Assembly: GCA_000799755.1 (NCBI GenBank)
Contig: JUHI01000001.1
Location: 372,001 to 436,000, forward strand
DNA: 64,000 nucleotides
Direction of reading: 5' to 3'
Source of the DNA: Martinezella tropici
GTDB lineage: Bacteria; Pseudomonadota; Alphaproteobacteria; Rhizobiales; Rhizobiaceae
This document shows positions 1-9,453 of this stretch, in pieces (the stretch's first letter is position 1; each line of letters opens with the position of its first letter). Below the pieces are notes generated by a model. The model did no database searches and was not told the DNA's origin. It was given only the letters and a program-made list of their open reading frames with translations. The translations under genes were made by a program, and so were the position numbers.

Positions 1-103
1 AGGCGACCGACTGGCTGAAGGCGAAGAGGACGAGCAGCACGGCGGCGGCTATGAAACCCATGCCGCCGGCAATGACTGCCAGGCGTTTCTGCTTGCGGGT
101 CAT
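1..103 (-). CDS. ccmE: Cytochrome c maturation protein CcmE (N-terminal fragment)
   Basis: Only the first 34 codons are inside the window; the gene continues beyond base 1. The fragment begins [14 protein letters not shown] and runs into one hydrophobic segment, the usual N-terminal anchor of CcmE. That family is the periplasmic haem chaperone which binds haem covalently on a histidine and passes it to the CcmF/H ligation complex; the haem-binding histidine lies outside the window. The ATG (103-101) overlaps the TGA of the upstream ccmI by four bases (ATGA), so the two are probably translationally coupled in a ccmIEFH (cycHJKL) operon. The call rests on the N-terminal sequence plus the position after ccmI. 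Confidence 0.85.
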   Translation of the reverse strand, partial: MTRKQKRLAVIAGGMGFIAAAVLLVLFAFSQSVA

Positions 104-1242
104 TGCTGCGTCACCTCCGTCGGCAGTCCCAATTCCTTGGCCAGCGCCAGAAGCTGCTGACCTTCTCCTCCATCGGCCGGGAAAGCCGCAAGGCCGCGCT
201 TCAGCGCGTCCACGGCACGATCCCGGTCGTTCAAGACGGCGTAGGAGCGGATCAGCCGCATCCAGCCTTCGAAATTCTTCGGGTCTTCCTTGAGCTTGGC
301 ATCAAGGCTATCGACCATGCCCCGGATCATCTGCTGGCGATCGCCGCTGCTCAGCGCATTCGCCGCGGCGACATCCTCCGCGGTTGGATTGCCGGGAGCG
401 TTGGCATTCGCGGATGCCACGGCCTGGCCCCCATTCTTGACGATATGCTCGTTAACGGCGGCGAGCCAGGGCGCACTCGGCGGCGACTGTTTCGCCAGAG
501 CCTCGAAGGCCGTCTTCGCGTCCGCTGCCTTACCCTCCTGTTCCAGCGCCAGTGCCAGATAGAAAAGCGTACGGGGATTTGCGGCATCGAGCGCCAGCGA
601 CTGCTGCAGCACACCCCGCGCCTCCGCCGTCACGACCCCGTTGGCCTTCACCACGAGAACTTCACCCAGATCGCCGAGACGCGCAGCATTCGGCCCCAAC
701 AGGCGGATGACGTTGCGATAGGCAAGCTCGGCATCGCCGATACGGTTTGTCTTGAAGTAGATCGGCGCGAGAACCTCCCAGCCCTTGGCGTCATCCGGGT
801 TCCTGGCCAGATGCTGCTCGATCTTGACGATCGAAATGGCGAGATCGTTTCCGGGCTTTTCAAGCCGCGCTTCCAGCGGTTGCGCCGGCAAGCCGGGATC
901 GCCATTGGCGAGATAGAGACAGAGGCCTACGGCCGGAAGAATGACAATGATGAAGGCCTGGGCGAGACGATAGCCACCATGAACAGGCGATTTCGCCTCC
1001 GTCTTCTCGTCCTTGGCGGCCGCAATGAGACGCCGGCCGATCTCGGCGCGGGCATAGCCGGCCTCTTGCACCGAGATGAGACCACCAGCCAGATCGCGGT
1101 CCAGCTCGCGAAGCTGATCCCGGTAGACCTCGGCCTCTCCGGAACGACAGTCCTCCGCCTCTTTCGCACCACGCAGAAGAGGGTAGAGCAGCACAGCGCC
1201 GACAACAGCCGTCAGAACGGCCACGAGAATCCAGAACAGCAT
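100..1242 (-). CDS. ccmI: Cytochrome c maturation protein CcmI (CycH)
   Basis: A 380-residue inner-membrane protein of the cytochrome c ligation machinery; the family holds apocytochrome c for haem attachment. An N-terminal hydrophobic segment (residues about 2-22) is followed by a charged region containing [17 protein letters not shown], which is characteristic of CcmI, then a second membrane segment near residues 93-112. A long periplasmic part carries TPR-like helical repeats with alanine- and leucine-rich pairs. Length is typical for the rhizobial protein. It overlaps ccmE by four bases. Linkage to feuPQ just upstream matches the cycHJKL-feuPQ arrangement known from Rhizobium leguminosarum, where both affect iron acquisition. 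Confidence 0.93.
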   Translation of the reverse strand: MLFWILVAVLTAVVGAVLLYPLLRGAKEAEDCRSGEAEVYRDQLRELDRDLAGGLISVQEAGYARAEIGRRLIAAAKDEKTEAKSPVHGGYRLAQAFIIVILPAVGLCLYLANGDPGLPAQPLEARLEKPGNDLAISIVKIEQHLARNPDDAKGWEVLAPIYFKTNRIGDAELAYRNVIRLLGPNAARLGDLGEVLVVKANGVVTAEARGVLQQSLALDAANPRTLFYLALALEQEGKAADAKTAFEALAKQSPPSAPWLAAVNEHIVKNGGQAVASANANAPGNPTAEDVAAANALSSGDRQQMIRGMVDSLDAKLKEDPKNFEGWMRLIRSYAVLNDRDRAVDALKRGLAAFPADGGEGQQLLALAKELGLPTEVTQQ

Positions 1243-1460
1243 AAACGCCCAATACTTTAACGGCGCGCTTATTCCAACCGGGAAAGGCTATCTGACGAAG
1301 ATTTGAGGCGTTTGGCCGCGCTTGGCGTATGTTTTTCCAGGCAGGTGCACAGTGCCCAAAGATCGAATGAAACGACGATTGACCCAATATCCGAGAGCAG
1401 TTCGACAGCGCAACGGCCTCGTTGCAGCGCTGCCGCACTCTCTCCCGCAAAGATGAGATC

Positions 1461-1892
1461 TCAGTTCAGCGGCGTCCAGGTACCGTCATCATTGCGACAG
1501 GCCGCACCGCGTGCCATGGTCGGCTTGCCTTCGACCGTAACCGTATGGGTATATTGCCGGCAATTCTGCGAACCCACCTGATAGGGTGCGGCTGCGATGA
1601 CTTCACCGCTGGCGTCCCTACCCTTCCAAGCCACGGGCTGACCGAGCGGCGAGGTCTCAAGCGCCCGATATTCCGCTTCCAGCGCTCGCTGCTTGTCGTT
1701 GTCGTTGAGCTTGATGCCGGTGCGTTCGACGATGCCACCATCAAGAGCATTGATGAAGGTTGCCGAGGCCGGAGGCTTCGCAGACGAAAACAAGCTCTTG
1801 CCGCTCCCCGTGCCGCTCGTCGTCGAGCAACCGGAAAGCGCAATCGCGGCGAAAAGAGAGGGGACGACCAGAAAAAAGGTACGAAGCTTCAT
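1461..1892 (-). CDS. Outer-membrane lipoprotein, 17-kDa surface-antigen-like
   Basis: A 143-residue predicted lipoprotein. A hydrophobic signal peptide ends in the lipobox LSGC (Cys about residue 22), followed by a Ser/Gly/Thr-rich linker. The mature domain contains LEAEYRALETSPLGQPVAWKG and a C-terminal QNCRQYTHTVTVEGK...ACRNDDGTW pattern with two cysteines, resembling the RT0821/Lpp0805 or 17-kDa surface-antigen family in alphaproteobacteria. The family has no well-defined function; an envelope structural role is inference. It stands between ccmI and feuQ on the same strand but with over 200 bases before ccmI, so it is probably its own unit. The Shine-Dalgarno sequence is weak. Confidence 0.75.
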   Translation of the reverse strand: MKLRTFFLVVPSLFAAIALSGCSTTSGTGSGKSLFSSAKPPASATFINALDGGIVERTGIKLNDNDKQRALEAEYRALETSPLGQPVAWKGRDASGEVIAAAPYQVGSQNCRQYTHTVTVEGKPTMARGAACRNDDGTWTPLN

Positions 1893-1983
1893 ACAACCGA
1901 ACCAGTATCAAAAAGCAAAACCATAGGTACTGCGCTGCGGCATCATCATGACCCACAACGTCTTTTTGGCATCATGCCGTGCC

Positions 1984-3381
1984 TCACGCAACATCCTTCG
2001 TCAGGCCTGGCAAAATTAGGCTCGCCCGAAGCCCGCCCCAGGTGCCCCTGGAGAGCTCGAAACGGCCCTGATATTCATTGGTGATCTCGCTCACGATCGA
2101 TAGCCCAAGCCCCGTGCCCGGCTTACTCTCATCCAGCCTGCGCCCGCGCTTCATGGCTTCGCGGATCTCATCCGGCTCCAGACCGGGGCCGTCGTCTTCA
2201 ACCACCAGTTCCACCCAATGACGCCGCGCCGGATCGATACCCTTGACCTCGGCCGGCGCCTCGTTTGCAACCACGCGCACCTTATGCTCGGCAAAGCGGG
2301 CAGCATTTTCGAGGAGGTTGCCGACCGTCTCCTCCAGATCCTGCTGCTCCATGGCAAGCGAAAGATTGGGCGAGACGGCAAGCTCAAACTCCTTATCCGC
2401 ATTAAGCCGCCGCATGACACGGACGAGGCGCTCCAGCGCCGGTTCGGCATCGGTACGGGCCAGGACGGATTCACGCTGCGCGGCGATACGGGCGCGATTG
2501 AGATAGGATTGCACCTGTCCCTGCATGGCTTCGGCCTGGTTCTTCACCAAATCGCCGTGCGAGCGCTCCAAGACGCGGGATTCATTCAGCAGCACGGCGA
2601 TCGGCGTTTTCAACGAGTGCGCGAGATTGCCGACCTGCATGCGGGCGCGCTCGACGATACGCCGGTTGCTGTCGATCAGCGCATTGATCTCGTTGGCAAG
2701 CGGCAGAATCTCACGCGGGAAATTGCCTTGCAGCCGTTCGCTTTCGCCGGCACGGATTCGTTCCAGCGCGGCGCGTGCCTTATCGAGCGGCTTCAACCCG
2801 TAGAGAATCGCAAGCGCATTGACGATCAGACTGCCAACACCGAAGCCGACGAGCGCGAGATAGAGGCTATGGGAGAAATTGCGGACGTCATCCTCGACCA
2901 CGGCGACATTGCCAGTGACGCGAAACCGGGCCGCGTGGCCATCCCCATCGAGCACGACTTCGGTTTCAGCCACCTGCACACGGTTTCCGAAGGCATCGTT
3001 GACGACGTAATAGCGCTCGTAACGCTTGTCGAAGGGCGCCTCCAGCACCGACAGTACCGGCAGGTTCGACGCGCCCAGCGACGACGATACCAGCGGTGTC
3101 GCGGTATAGGTGCCGAGCGGCTCGACTATCCAATACCAGCCGGTCTTCGGCTGGGCGAAACGCAGGTCGCCAAGCTGTGGATTGCCTGATAGCCCACCCT
3201 GATCGCTGATCGTGACAGAGTTGACTACACTGGAGAGCTGTGCCCGCAGCAGGTCCTGAAAACCACGCTCGGCGCTCTTGCGGTAGATGTTGGAAATGAC
3301 GAGGCCGATCACCACCAGCGCCATGGCGGACCAGAGTGTGGTCAATAGCAGGACGCGAGCGGTGAGCGACTTAATTCGCAT
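1984..3381 (-). CDS. feuQ: Sensor histidine kinase FeuQ
   Basis: A 465-residue membrane histidine kinase, partner of FeuP. The start chosen is the ATG at 3381 (MRIKSLTARVLLLTTLWSAM), which overlaps the feuP stop by 11 bases; a longer upstream reading adds 15 residues lying wholly inside feuP. There are two transmembrane segments, one at the N-terminus and one near residues 175-195, flanking a periplasmic sensor region. Then come a HAMP-like linker, an H box (GNLAHSLKTPIAVLLNE), and N, G1 and G2 boxes (NLLENAARFAEH, VEDDGPGL, GTGLGLSIV). FeuQ/FeuP controls iron acquisition in R. leguminosarum and cyclic glucan export and osmoadaptation in Sinorhizobium. The PhoQ-like architecture and gene order support the name. 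Confidence 0.88.
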   Translation of the reverse strand: MRIKSLTARVLLLTTLWSAMALVVIGLVISNIYRKSAERGFQDLLRAQLSSVVNSVTISDQGGLSGNPQLGDLRFAQPKTGWYWIVEPLGTYTATPLVSSSLGASNLPVLSVLEAPFDKRYERYYVVNDAFGNRVQVAETEVVLDGDGHAARFRVTGNVAVVEDDVRNFSHSLYLALVGFGVGSLIVNALAILYGLKPLDKARAALERIRAGESERLQGNFPREILPLANEINALIDSNRRIVERARMQVGNLAHSLKTPIAVLLNESRVLERSHGDLVKNQAEAMQGQVQSYLNRARIAAQRESVLARTDAEPALERLVRVMRRLNADKEFELAVSPNLSLAMEQQDLEETVGNLLENAARFAEHKVRVVANEAPAEVKGIDPARRHWVELVVEDDGPGLEPDEIREAMKRGRRLDESKPGTGLGLSIVSEITNEYQGRFELSRGTWGGLRASLILPGLTKDVA

Positions 3382-4054
3382 TGGTTGGAGCTTGGATTCT
3401 GTAACCAAGGCCGCGGACCGTTTCAATCAAGTCGACGCCCATCTTCTTGCGCAGGCGGCCGACGAAAACCTCGATCGTGTTGGAATCACGGTCGAAATCC
3501 TGATCGTACATATGTTCGACCAGCTCGGTGCGCGAGACGACCTCGCCCTTGTGATGCATGAGATAGGCAAGCAGGCGGTATTCGTGCGAGGTGAGCTTGA
3601 GCGGCTTGCCGTCGACGGTCGCCTTCGAGCTCTTGGTATCGAGCCGCACCGGGCCGCAGACGATTTCCGAAGAGGCGTGGCCGGCGGCGCGGCGGATGAG
3701 CGCGCGGATGCGCGCCAGCACTTCCTCGACATGGAAGGGCTTGGCGACGTAATCATCCGCTCCCGCATCGATGCCGGCCACCTTGTCGCTCCAGCGGTCG
3801 CGGGCGGTCAGGATCAGCACCGGCACGGCGCGCCCTGCCCCGCGCCATTTCTCCAGCACGGTGATGCCGTCCATTTCGGGCAAGCCGATATCCAGGATGA
3901 TGGCGTCGTAGGGCTCGGTATCGCCGAGAAAATGGCCCTCCTCGCCGTCAAAGGCCGTATCGACCACATAGCCCGCCTCCTTCAAGGCTTCGGCAAGCTG
4001 GCGGTTCAAGTTGATATCGTCTTCGACTATCAGAATGCGCATGTCTGAATCCAA
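3371..4054 (-). CDS. feuP: Response regulator FeuP (OmpR/PhoB type)
   Basis: A 227-residue OmpR-family response regulator. The receiver domain (about 1-115) has the acidic pair near the N-terminus (VEDD), the phosphoacceptor aspartate in DAIILDIGLPEMDG, the switch threonine in LILTARD, and the conserved lysine in DDYVAKPF. A winged-helix Trans_reg_C domain follows with LTSHEYRLLAYLMHHKGEV and SNTIEVFVGRLRKKMG. The gene sits between feuN upstream and feuQ downstream and overlaps feuQ by 11 bases. In S. meliloti the orthologous pair is needed for cyclic glucan export and symbiosis. The name rests on family features together with the neighbouring feuN-like gene and the ccm genes. Confidence 0.9.
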   Translation of the reverse strand: MDSDMRILIVEDDINLNRQLAEALKEAGYVVDTAFDGEEGHFLGDTEPYDAIILDIGLPEMDGITVLEKWRGAGRAVPVLILTARDRWSDKVAGIDAGADDYVAKPFHVEEVLARIRALIRRAAGHASSEIVCGPVRLDTKSSKATVDGKPLKLTSHEYRLLAYLMHHKGEVVSRTELVEHMYDQDFDRDSNTIEVFVGRLRKKMGVDLIETVRGLGYRIQAPTNAN

Positions 4055-4076
4055 TTTCCCCGGTTCGAGAAACAGT

Positions 4077-4096
4077 ACTGTAAATCGCGCTACAGT
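4077..4096. promoter_or_regulatory. Inverted repeat upstream of feuP, possible operator
   Basis: The six-base arms actgta and tacagt are separated by eight bases, centred about 33 bases upstream of the feuP start. This is a plausible binding site for a dimeric regulator, possibly FeuP itself. No FeuP consensus was available for comparison, so the assignment is speculative. Confidence 0.25.
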
Positions 4097-4166
4097 GGAA
4101 TCACGGAAACAATAAGATTTTGTGTGAGATTCAAGGCTTTAGGCTGGCGTCACAAATGCCCTGTCG

Positions 4167-4421
4167 TCACATCGGCACTTTCATCGTTACCTTGCGCGGC
4201 CGCTGCCCGTTGCCCTGAACGAGAACGGTGATGATGCAGCTGTCGCCGGACGGCTGTGCGGAGAGAAGCTGGCCACCGGTCTTGGCGACGACCTCCTCGG
4301 CTGCCTCGCTGCAATCGCCGTTGGCCCGCGCGACCAGGGTCGACGTCGGCGCTGGCGCCGGCAGAACAGACGAGCCGGCCAAAACGAGGGCCGCTGCTGC
4401 TATGCTTGAAAATGAGGCCAT
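4167..4421 (-). CDS. feuN: Small periplasmic protein, probable FeuN
   Basis: An 84-residue secreted protein when started at MASFSSIAAAALVLAG; the next upstream ATG adds eight residues before the signal peptide and is less natural. A signal peptide ends near an Ala-Pro-rich stretch. The mature part has two cysteines (DCSEAAEEVVAKTGG and GDSCIITVLV) and ends KVTMKVPM, with a PepSY-like alternation. It lies directly upstream of feuP on the same strand. In Sinorhizobium meliloti a similarly small periplasmic protein, FeuN, is encoded beside feuPQ and restrains FeuQ signalling. Identity here is inferred from size, export signal and position; I could not compare sequences. Confidence 0.65.
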   Translation of the reverse strand: MASFSSIAAAALVLAGSSVLPAPAPTSTLVARANGDCSEAAEEVVAKTGGQLLSAQPSGDSCIITVLVQGNGQRPRKVTMKVPM

Positions 4422-4987
4422 GCTTCGGACTTCCCACAGGGACATTAACTAGGCCGATTATTTACCCAAACACGCCTGAATGGCAAATGAATGGGCTGTA
4501 ATTTTCGGCCAACGGGGCAGATGGATGGCGCGAACGATACTTTAAGTCTTTGAAATTACTGAGTACGAAACCGAGGCATCGTCAAAAGGGCAACCGCTTG
4601 GCGCTCCAGCATCCGCCAACGATACAATCTATCAGCGATATGCCAGAATCAACGCATATCCGGGTTCGTGCGCGCCAGGCTCGCCCGCACGGACTTAGTC
4701 ATTTTTAATCATTCCTGCTTATCATCGGCCTATGGACGCGACATGAGCCGTCGCCGCGCCATGGCCAATGCAACCGGCCTTCGGACGCCTTATCGACATA
4801 AGGCGCGAGGATTTCCCTGAGTCCTTTGAATCGCTTGCGGCAATTTCCTCTCAACATGAGTCCGGCGCTTCACAAGTTGATTCAAGAAGCTCAGACGAAG
4901 AATCCGGCTGCCGACAAACCGATTCCGTTCGAATGCTCAATCCATTGAAATCGCTGGCGGAGGCTTGCCCTTTCCTGTGCCTTGCTT
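4422..4987. other. Non-coding stretch upstream of feuN
   Basis: About 560 bases. The end near 4421 should hold the feuN-feuPQ promoter, and it is AT-rich around 4450-4560. Short open frames here have no recognisable product or Shine-Dalgarno sequence. I see no tRNA or strong hairpin. Confidence 0.4.
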
Positions 4988-5296
4988 TCAGAACGGCTCA
5001 TGGACGGCCGTCGCCGTCTCGTAGTCTGCGGCAATACGCATTTCGCGCAGCGGGCGAACTCGTTCGATGGAGCGCTGATAATTCGGATGAGCCTTGTAAG
5101 CCGCGAGCGCCGCCTCGTCATCGAACTCGCCATAGACCACCAGATCGACGTCGGTCCCGAGCTGATCGGTCTTCACATTCGTGCCGATCTCCAACAACCG
5201 CGCATGCGGAATGGCCGTGAGGATCGAGAGGCCGGAACGAACCTCTTCAAGCCTGGCGCGATCGGGAACGGTGAAGAAGACGATATGGCGGATCAC
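4988..5296 (-). CDS. Dabb-family (stress-responsive alpha/beta barrel) protein
   Basis: A 102-residue single-domain protein beginning MIRHIVFFTVPD from a GTG codon at 5296. That start is preferred because AAGGAG lies seven bases upstream; a longer open frame continues past it without family resemblance. Features of the Dabb (ferredoxin-like dimeric barrel) family are the RHIVFF opening, the central VDLVVYGEFDDEAALAAYKAHPNY stretch and a C-terminal basic segment. The family binds small hydrophobic molecules or has no assigned activity. It faces away from the YjbR gene that starts at 5452, so the 155-base gap probably contains divergent promoters. Confidence 0.82.
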   Translation of the reverse strand: MIRHIVFFTVPDRARLEEVRSGLSILTAIPHARLLEIGTNVKTDQLGTDVDLVVYGEFDDEAALAAYKAHPNYQRSIERVRPLREMRIAADYETATAVHEPF

Positions 5297-5451
5297 GCAG
5301 CGGCTCCTTGTGCATATGCGGGGCATGGCGCGATACCACGCGCATGGGTTCAATTCAATGAACCGGCTATTCCGGCCGAGGGACCGTTTGCTCGCAGCCT
5401 GCAAGCACCATCATTTACCTCTCGGGAGCAGAACATGATATTGTCACGACC

Positions 5452-5781
5452 ATGACCGACGAGGAACTCGTATCCCTTGCCCTCGACCTGCCGGATACGG
5501 CGGAGGGCTCGCATTTCGGCACCCGCGACTTTCGCGTGCGAGGCAAGATCTTCATGACCCTTCCCGGGCCGGATTTCTGCGTCGTCAAATTGACGCCGGA
5601 CCAGCAGCAGATGGCACTCGCAACCATGCCGGAACATGTCGCCGCCGTGCCGGGCGGCTGGGGCCTGAAAGGCTCGACGCGGCTCTTTCACCGCGATGCC
5701 GACGATGAAGAGGTCAGGACGCTGGTTCGACGGGCGTGGCGAAACGTGGCGCCGAAAACTATGGCTTTGCCGGAGGATTAG
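5452..5781 (+). CDS. MmcQ/YjbR family protein
   Basis: A 109-residue protein of the MmcQ/YjbR fold (double-wing, CyaY-like). Diagnostic pieces are the acidic N-terminus with [26 protein letters not shown] and the later [13 protein letters not shown], ending with [11 protein letters not shown]. Members are suggested to bind DNA or act as small adaptors; the function is unproven. The 3' end overlaps the convergent UPF0260 gene by 23 bases. Confidence 0.8.
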   Translation: MTDEELVSLALDLPDTAEGSHFGTRDFRVRGKIFMTLPGPDFCVVKLTPDQQQMALATMPEHVAAVPGGWGLKGSTRLFHRDADDEEVRTLVRRAWRNVAPKTMALPED

Positions 5782-6247
5782 GCATCATATCGTCCTCGAC
5801 GGTCAGTGGCCAGTCGACGACATAATCCTCGAAGTCGTCGAGATCGACGTCATTTTCGCTGACGGTGCGTCCGCGGGCGGACACGCCGGCAATATGCACC
5901 GTTTCCGGATCGCCGGAGATCAGCGGATGCCACCAGTAGAGATCGCGGCCTTCATTGACGAGACGATAGGCGCAGGTAGGCGGCAGCCATTCCAGCTCCG
6001 GCACTTTTTCCGGCGTCAGCTGCACGCAATCGGGCACGAAATCCCAGCGGTTCGGATAACTCGTGCAACGACAGCTCTCGCCATCCATCAGCTTGCAGCG
6101 GATCGAGGTGAAATAGACGTCGCCGCTATCCCATTCCTCGAGCTTGTTGAGACAACAGAGGCCGCAGCCGTCGCAAAGGCTTTCCCATTCCGACGGGCTC
6201 ATCTCCGTCAGGCTCTTGCTTTTCCAGAAGGGTATCTCGTCTGTCAT
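5759..6247 (-). CDS. YcgN family cysteine-cluster protein (UPF0260)
   Basis: A 162-residue cytosolic protein with many cysteines: [11 protein letters not shown] near the N-terminus, then [25 protein letters not shown] and a PTCAYRL motif, followed by [14 protein letters not shown]. This layout defines UPF0260, a putative zinc- or iron-sulfur-cluster-binding family (YkgJ-like) without known reaction. The ATG at 6247 ([13 protein letters not shown]) is chosen because homologues begin this way and GAGGA lies about ten bases upstream; an upstream ATG at 6295 would add 16 residues of poor resemblance. It converges on and overlaps the YjbR gene by 23 bases. Confidence 0.85.
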   Translation of the reverse strand: MTDEIPFWKSKSLTEMSPSEWESLCDGCGLCCLNKLEEWDSGDVYFTSIRCKLMDGESCRCTSYPNRWDFVPDCVQLTPEKVPELEWLPPTCAYRLVNEGRDLYWWHPLISGDPETVHIAGVSARGRTVSENDVDLDDFEDYVVDWPLTVEDDMMPNPPAKP

Positions 6248-6415
6248 CATCGTCGTCCTCGCCACCCGATAGAGGGGGAATTCGGGCTGCGGCATGCATG
6301 TCTCTTGTTCTTTTCTCTAAATCAACCAATTATTCAATTAGCCGTTCTATGAGATAATGGGCTTTGCGTGTCCCACAAGGAGACGCGCGGCTGTAATGTG
6401 GTCGGGAAGTAGAGC

Positions 6416-8611
6416 GTGGAAGACCCATCCAATCCAGAAAACGGGCCGAACAACGCGCCCGAGACGCCTAGGGATAGCGGGGCTGAAAAGCCGCGGCGGA
6501 GGAAGCGCTATTTCTTCCTGCGCCTCGATTCATGGATCGACTCCACCCTCTGGAATGCCGGTTTCCGCCTTACCGAAGCCTGGGAAGACATTACCATCTT
6601 CTTCCGTCGTTTCCGCGCTCGCGGCTGGAAGCGCATTCTTTTCGAACTGCTCGGCGAAGGCATGACACTCGGCACAGCCGGCTCCGTCGTGATGCTGATG
6701 CTTGCCATGCCGGCCTTCGAAGCCACACAGGGCGACTGGCGCAATCGCGGCAACTTCGCGGTGACCTTCCTCGATCGCTACGGCAATGTCATCGGCCACC
6801 GCGGCATCATTCACGAGAATTCCGTGCCGGTCGACCAGCTGCCAGATTATTTCATCAAGGCGGTGCTGGCGACCGAGGACCGGCGCTTCTTCGACCATTT
6901 CGGCATCGACGTCATCGGCCTGTTCCGCGCCGTCACCGTCAATGCACAGGCCGGCGGCGTCGTCCAGGGCGGCTCGACGCTGACGCAACAGCTCGCCAAG
7001 AACCTGTTCCTCAGCAACGAGCGCTCCATCGACCGCAAGATCAAGGAGGCCTTCCTGGCGATTTGGCTCGAGGCAAATCTCTCTAAGAAAGAGATCCTCA
7101 GCCTCTATCTCGACCGAACCTACATGGGCGGAGGCACTTTCGGCGCAGCGGCCGCGGCGCAATTCTATTTCGGCAAGAGCATTACGGACGTCAACCTGGC
7201 GGAAGCCGCGATGCTCGCCGGTCTCTTCAAAGCGCCGGCGAAGTATGCGCCGCACGTCAATCTGCCGGCGGCACGCGCCCGCGCCAACGACGTGCTCTCC
7301 AATCTCGTCCAGAGCGGGCTGATGACGGAAGGACAGGTCATCGCGGCACGGCGCAACCCTGCTTCGGTGGTCGACCGCGCCCAGATCGAATCCCCGGATT
7401 ATTTCCTCGACTGGGCTTTCGACGAGGTGCAGCGGCTTTCGAACCGGTTCCCGGAGCGCTCGCTGATCGTACGCACCACTATCGATATGGGGCTGCAGAA
7501 GGCGGCGGAGGATTCGGTCCAATCCAGCCTGATGGAGTTCGGCGAACGCTATAAGGCGAAACAGGGCGCTTCCGTCGTCATCGAAAGCGGCGGCGCCGTG
7601 CGCGCCATGGTCGGCGGCAGCGACTACGGCGAAAGCCAGTTCAACCGTGCCACCAAGGCGCTGCGGCAGCCGGGTTCGTCGTTCAAGATCTACACCTATT
7701 CGGTGGCGATGGAGAACGGCATGACGCCGACGTCGACCATCGTCGATGCGCCGATCACCTGGGGCAACTGGAGCCCGCACAATTACGAGAACCGCTACGA
7801 GGGCAAGGTCACGCTGACCCAGGCGCTCACGCAGTCGATCAACACGATCCCCGTCCGGCTTGCCAAGGAAAAGTTCGGTATCCAGCCGATCCGCGATATG
7901 GCCAAGGCCATGGGCGTGGAGACGCCGATCCGCAACGACAAGACCATTCCGATCGGCACGTCTGAAGTCACCGTGCTCGACCAGGCGACGGCCTATGCAG
8001 TCTTCCCGGCGGACGGTATGCAGTCGCGCCGCCACGGCATTGAGCAGATCACCGGCTATGACGGAAAGGTGCTTTACGACTTCAGCCGTGACGAACCACC
8101 TGCCAAGCGGATTTTGACTGAAAAAGCTACCTCCTACATGAACCAGATGCTGACGCAGGTTCCGGTGATCGGTACCGGCCGCAAGGCGGCTCTGGACAAC
8201 GGCATCGTCGTCGGTGGCAAGACCGGCACAACCCAGGCCTACCGCGACGCCTGGTTCATCGGCTTTACCGGCAACTACACCTGCGCCGTCTGGTTCGGCA
8301 ACGACGACTACACATCAACGAACAACATGACAGGCGGCACCCTGCCGGCCATGACCTTCAAGAAGATCATGGACTACGCCAATCAGGGTATCGTGCTCAA
8401 ACCGATCCCCGGCATCAGCAACCCGTTCCCCGTGCAGAAGCCGCAAACCGTGGCCGCCAAGAAACCCGCCGACCCCGCCGCTAGCGGCCTGCCGCCGCTG
8501 GTGCGCCCGCGCTCGCTCTCGGTCGACTCCACGAATATCCTGCGCGACATCGGCGAAAGGCTGAAAGCGGCTGCACCGCTTGGCGCGCAAAAGGTGGCGA
8601 CGGCGGAGTAG
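6416..8611 (+). CDS. Class A penicillin-binding protein (transglycosylase/transpeptidase)
   Basis: A 731-residue bifunctional peptidoglycan synthase. The N-terminus is cytoplasmic and charged; a membrane anchor lies near residues 82-102. The GT51 glycosyltransferase domain has EDRRFFDHFGID (catalytic Glu about 155) and GGSTLTQQLAKNLFL. The transpeptidase domain has the nucleophile motif SSFK (about 421), SIN and the KTG triad GGKTGTTQAYRDAWF (about 602). A proline-rich tail follows. Translation begins at GTG 6416 with only a weak Shine-Dalgarno sequence. It resembles the PBP1A-family proteins that drive polar growth in Rhizobiales, but which paralogue this is cannot be settled from the window. 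It appears monocistronic. Confidence 0.93.
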   Translation: MEDPSNPENGPNNAPETPRDSGAEKPRRRKRYFFLRLDSWIDSTLWNAGFRLTEAWEDITIFFRRFRARGWKRILFELLGEGMTLGTAGSVVMLMLAMPAFEATQGDWRNRGNFAVTFLDRYGNVIGHRGIIHENSVPVDQLPDYFIKAVLATEDRRFFDHFGIDVIGLFRAVTVNAQAGGVVQGGSTLTQQLAKNLFLSNERSIDRKIKEAFLAIWLEANLSKKEILSLYLDRTYMGGGTFGAAAAAQFYFGKSITDVNLAEAAMLAGLFKAPAKYAPHVNLPAARARANDVLSNLVQSGLMTEGQVIAARRNPASVVDRAQIESPDYFLDWAFDEVQRLSNRFPERSLIVRTTIDMGLQKAAEDSVQSSLMEFGERYKAKQGASVVIESGGAVRAMVGGSDYGESQFNRATKALRQPGSSFKIYTYSVAMENGMTPTSTIVDAPITWGNWSPHNYENRYEGKVTLTQALTQSINTIPVRLAKEKFGIQPIRDMAKAMGVETPIRNDKTIPIGTSEVTVLDQATAYAVFPADGMQSRRHGIEQITGYDGKVLYDFSRDEPPAKRILTEKATSYMNQMLTQVPVIGTGRKAALDNGIVVGGKTGTTQAYRDAWFIGFTGNYTCAVWFGNDDYTSTNNMTGGTLPAMTFKKIMDYANQGIVLKPIPGISNPFPVQKPQTVAAKKPADPAASGLPPLVRPRSLSVDSTNILRDIGERLKAAAPLGAQKVATAE

Positions 8612-8865
8612 AGGTCTTTCCGCAGCGGCTGCGCCGCGCGTGGTGGCCTCGACTTCGTTCATCTCGACCGGACTGTAATGCGACGCCTGTAACAGCGGCA
8701 ATTCGCGGCAGAACGATCCGGCGGAAGCCGTCGATTCGCATGAACGCTGCCGTCCCCGATCCCTGCTATTGTTCGCATAATGCCCTCAAACGACGGCCTG
8801 CCCTTCCCCCTGTCGCCAGAATCAGGGATAAATCGACACCGATTTGTCACGAGGACGATCCCAGG

Positions 8866-9453
8866 GTGTTCCGAGTTCCCCTTCTTGTTGCGCTTTCGCT
8901 TGTTATCGCTTTTGGCGGCGGTATCGTGTTCACGCTTCTGGCGCTGAATGCGACCTCGGGTTTCGGGGCGATCAAGCTCGGTGCCTGGCAGGCTTTTCCG
9001 GAAATGCAGACGGCGGATGCCGACCCTTATGCGAAATCTCACAGGGCGCGCGGCGGGCGGCTGCTTTACGGCACGGCCGAGGGGCTGGTCTTTACCGCTT
9101 CCGACGACGATGGCGGCGCGCGCCTGACGGCGAGCTGCAGCTATCGCATCAGCGGCCAGACGCCGCCGGCGCGGCTATGGACCCTCTTCATCGCCGGCAA
9201 TGACGGCCAGCCGATCGAAGACGCGGCCGGCCGCCCTTCCACCATCAACTCCTGGGTCGTGCTGCGCAAGCCGGATTCGACGTTCAACATCGTGGTCTCA
9301 CCCAATGCGCAGGCGGGCAACTGGCTCGCCCTGCCACCGTCCGGCAATTTCCGCCTGGTATGGACATTGCTGGATTCGCCGGCCGCCAGCAATTCCGGGC
9401 TGATCGATCTCGGCATGCCGAAACTCGAGAAGATCGGGTGCGGCAATGTTTAG
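8866..9453 (+). CDS. Membrane-anchored DUF1214 protein
   Basis: A 195-residue protein from the GTG at 8866 (MFRVPLLVALSLVIAFGGG), with GAGGA about ten bases upstream; an open frame extends further 5' but without coding character. One N-terminal membrane segment is followed by the DUF1214 domain (HRARGGRLLYGTAEGLVF, NSWVVLRKPDSTFNIVVSPN, GNFRLVWTLLDSP). It overlaps the DUF1254 gene by eight bases. DUF1254 and DUF1214 often occur together in one larger bacterial protein of unknown biochemical role; here they are separate coupled genes, so a complex is likely. Confidence 0.8.
   Translation: MFRVPLLVALSLVIAFGGGIVFTLLALNATSGFGAIKLGAWQAFPEMQTADADPYAKSHRARGGRLLYGTAEGLVFTASDDDGGARLTASCSYRISGQTPPARLWTLFIAGNDGQPIEDAAGRPSTINSWVVLRKPDSTFNIVVSPNAQAGNWLALPPSGNFRLVWTLLDSPAASNSGLIDLGMPKLEKIGCGNV

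Noticed and set aside
103..1260. A 385-codon plus-strand open frame antisense to ccmI
   Set aside because: It mirrors a clearly recognisable CcmI, has no ribosome site or family resemblance, and is a by-product of high-GC codon usage.
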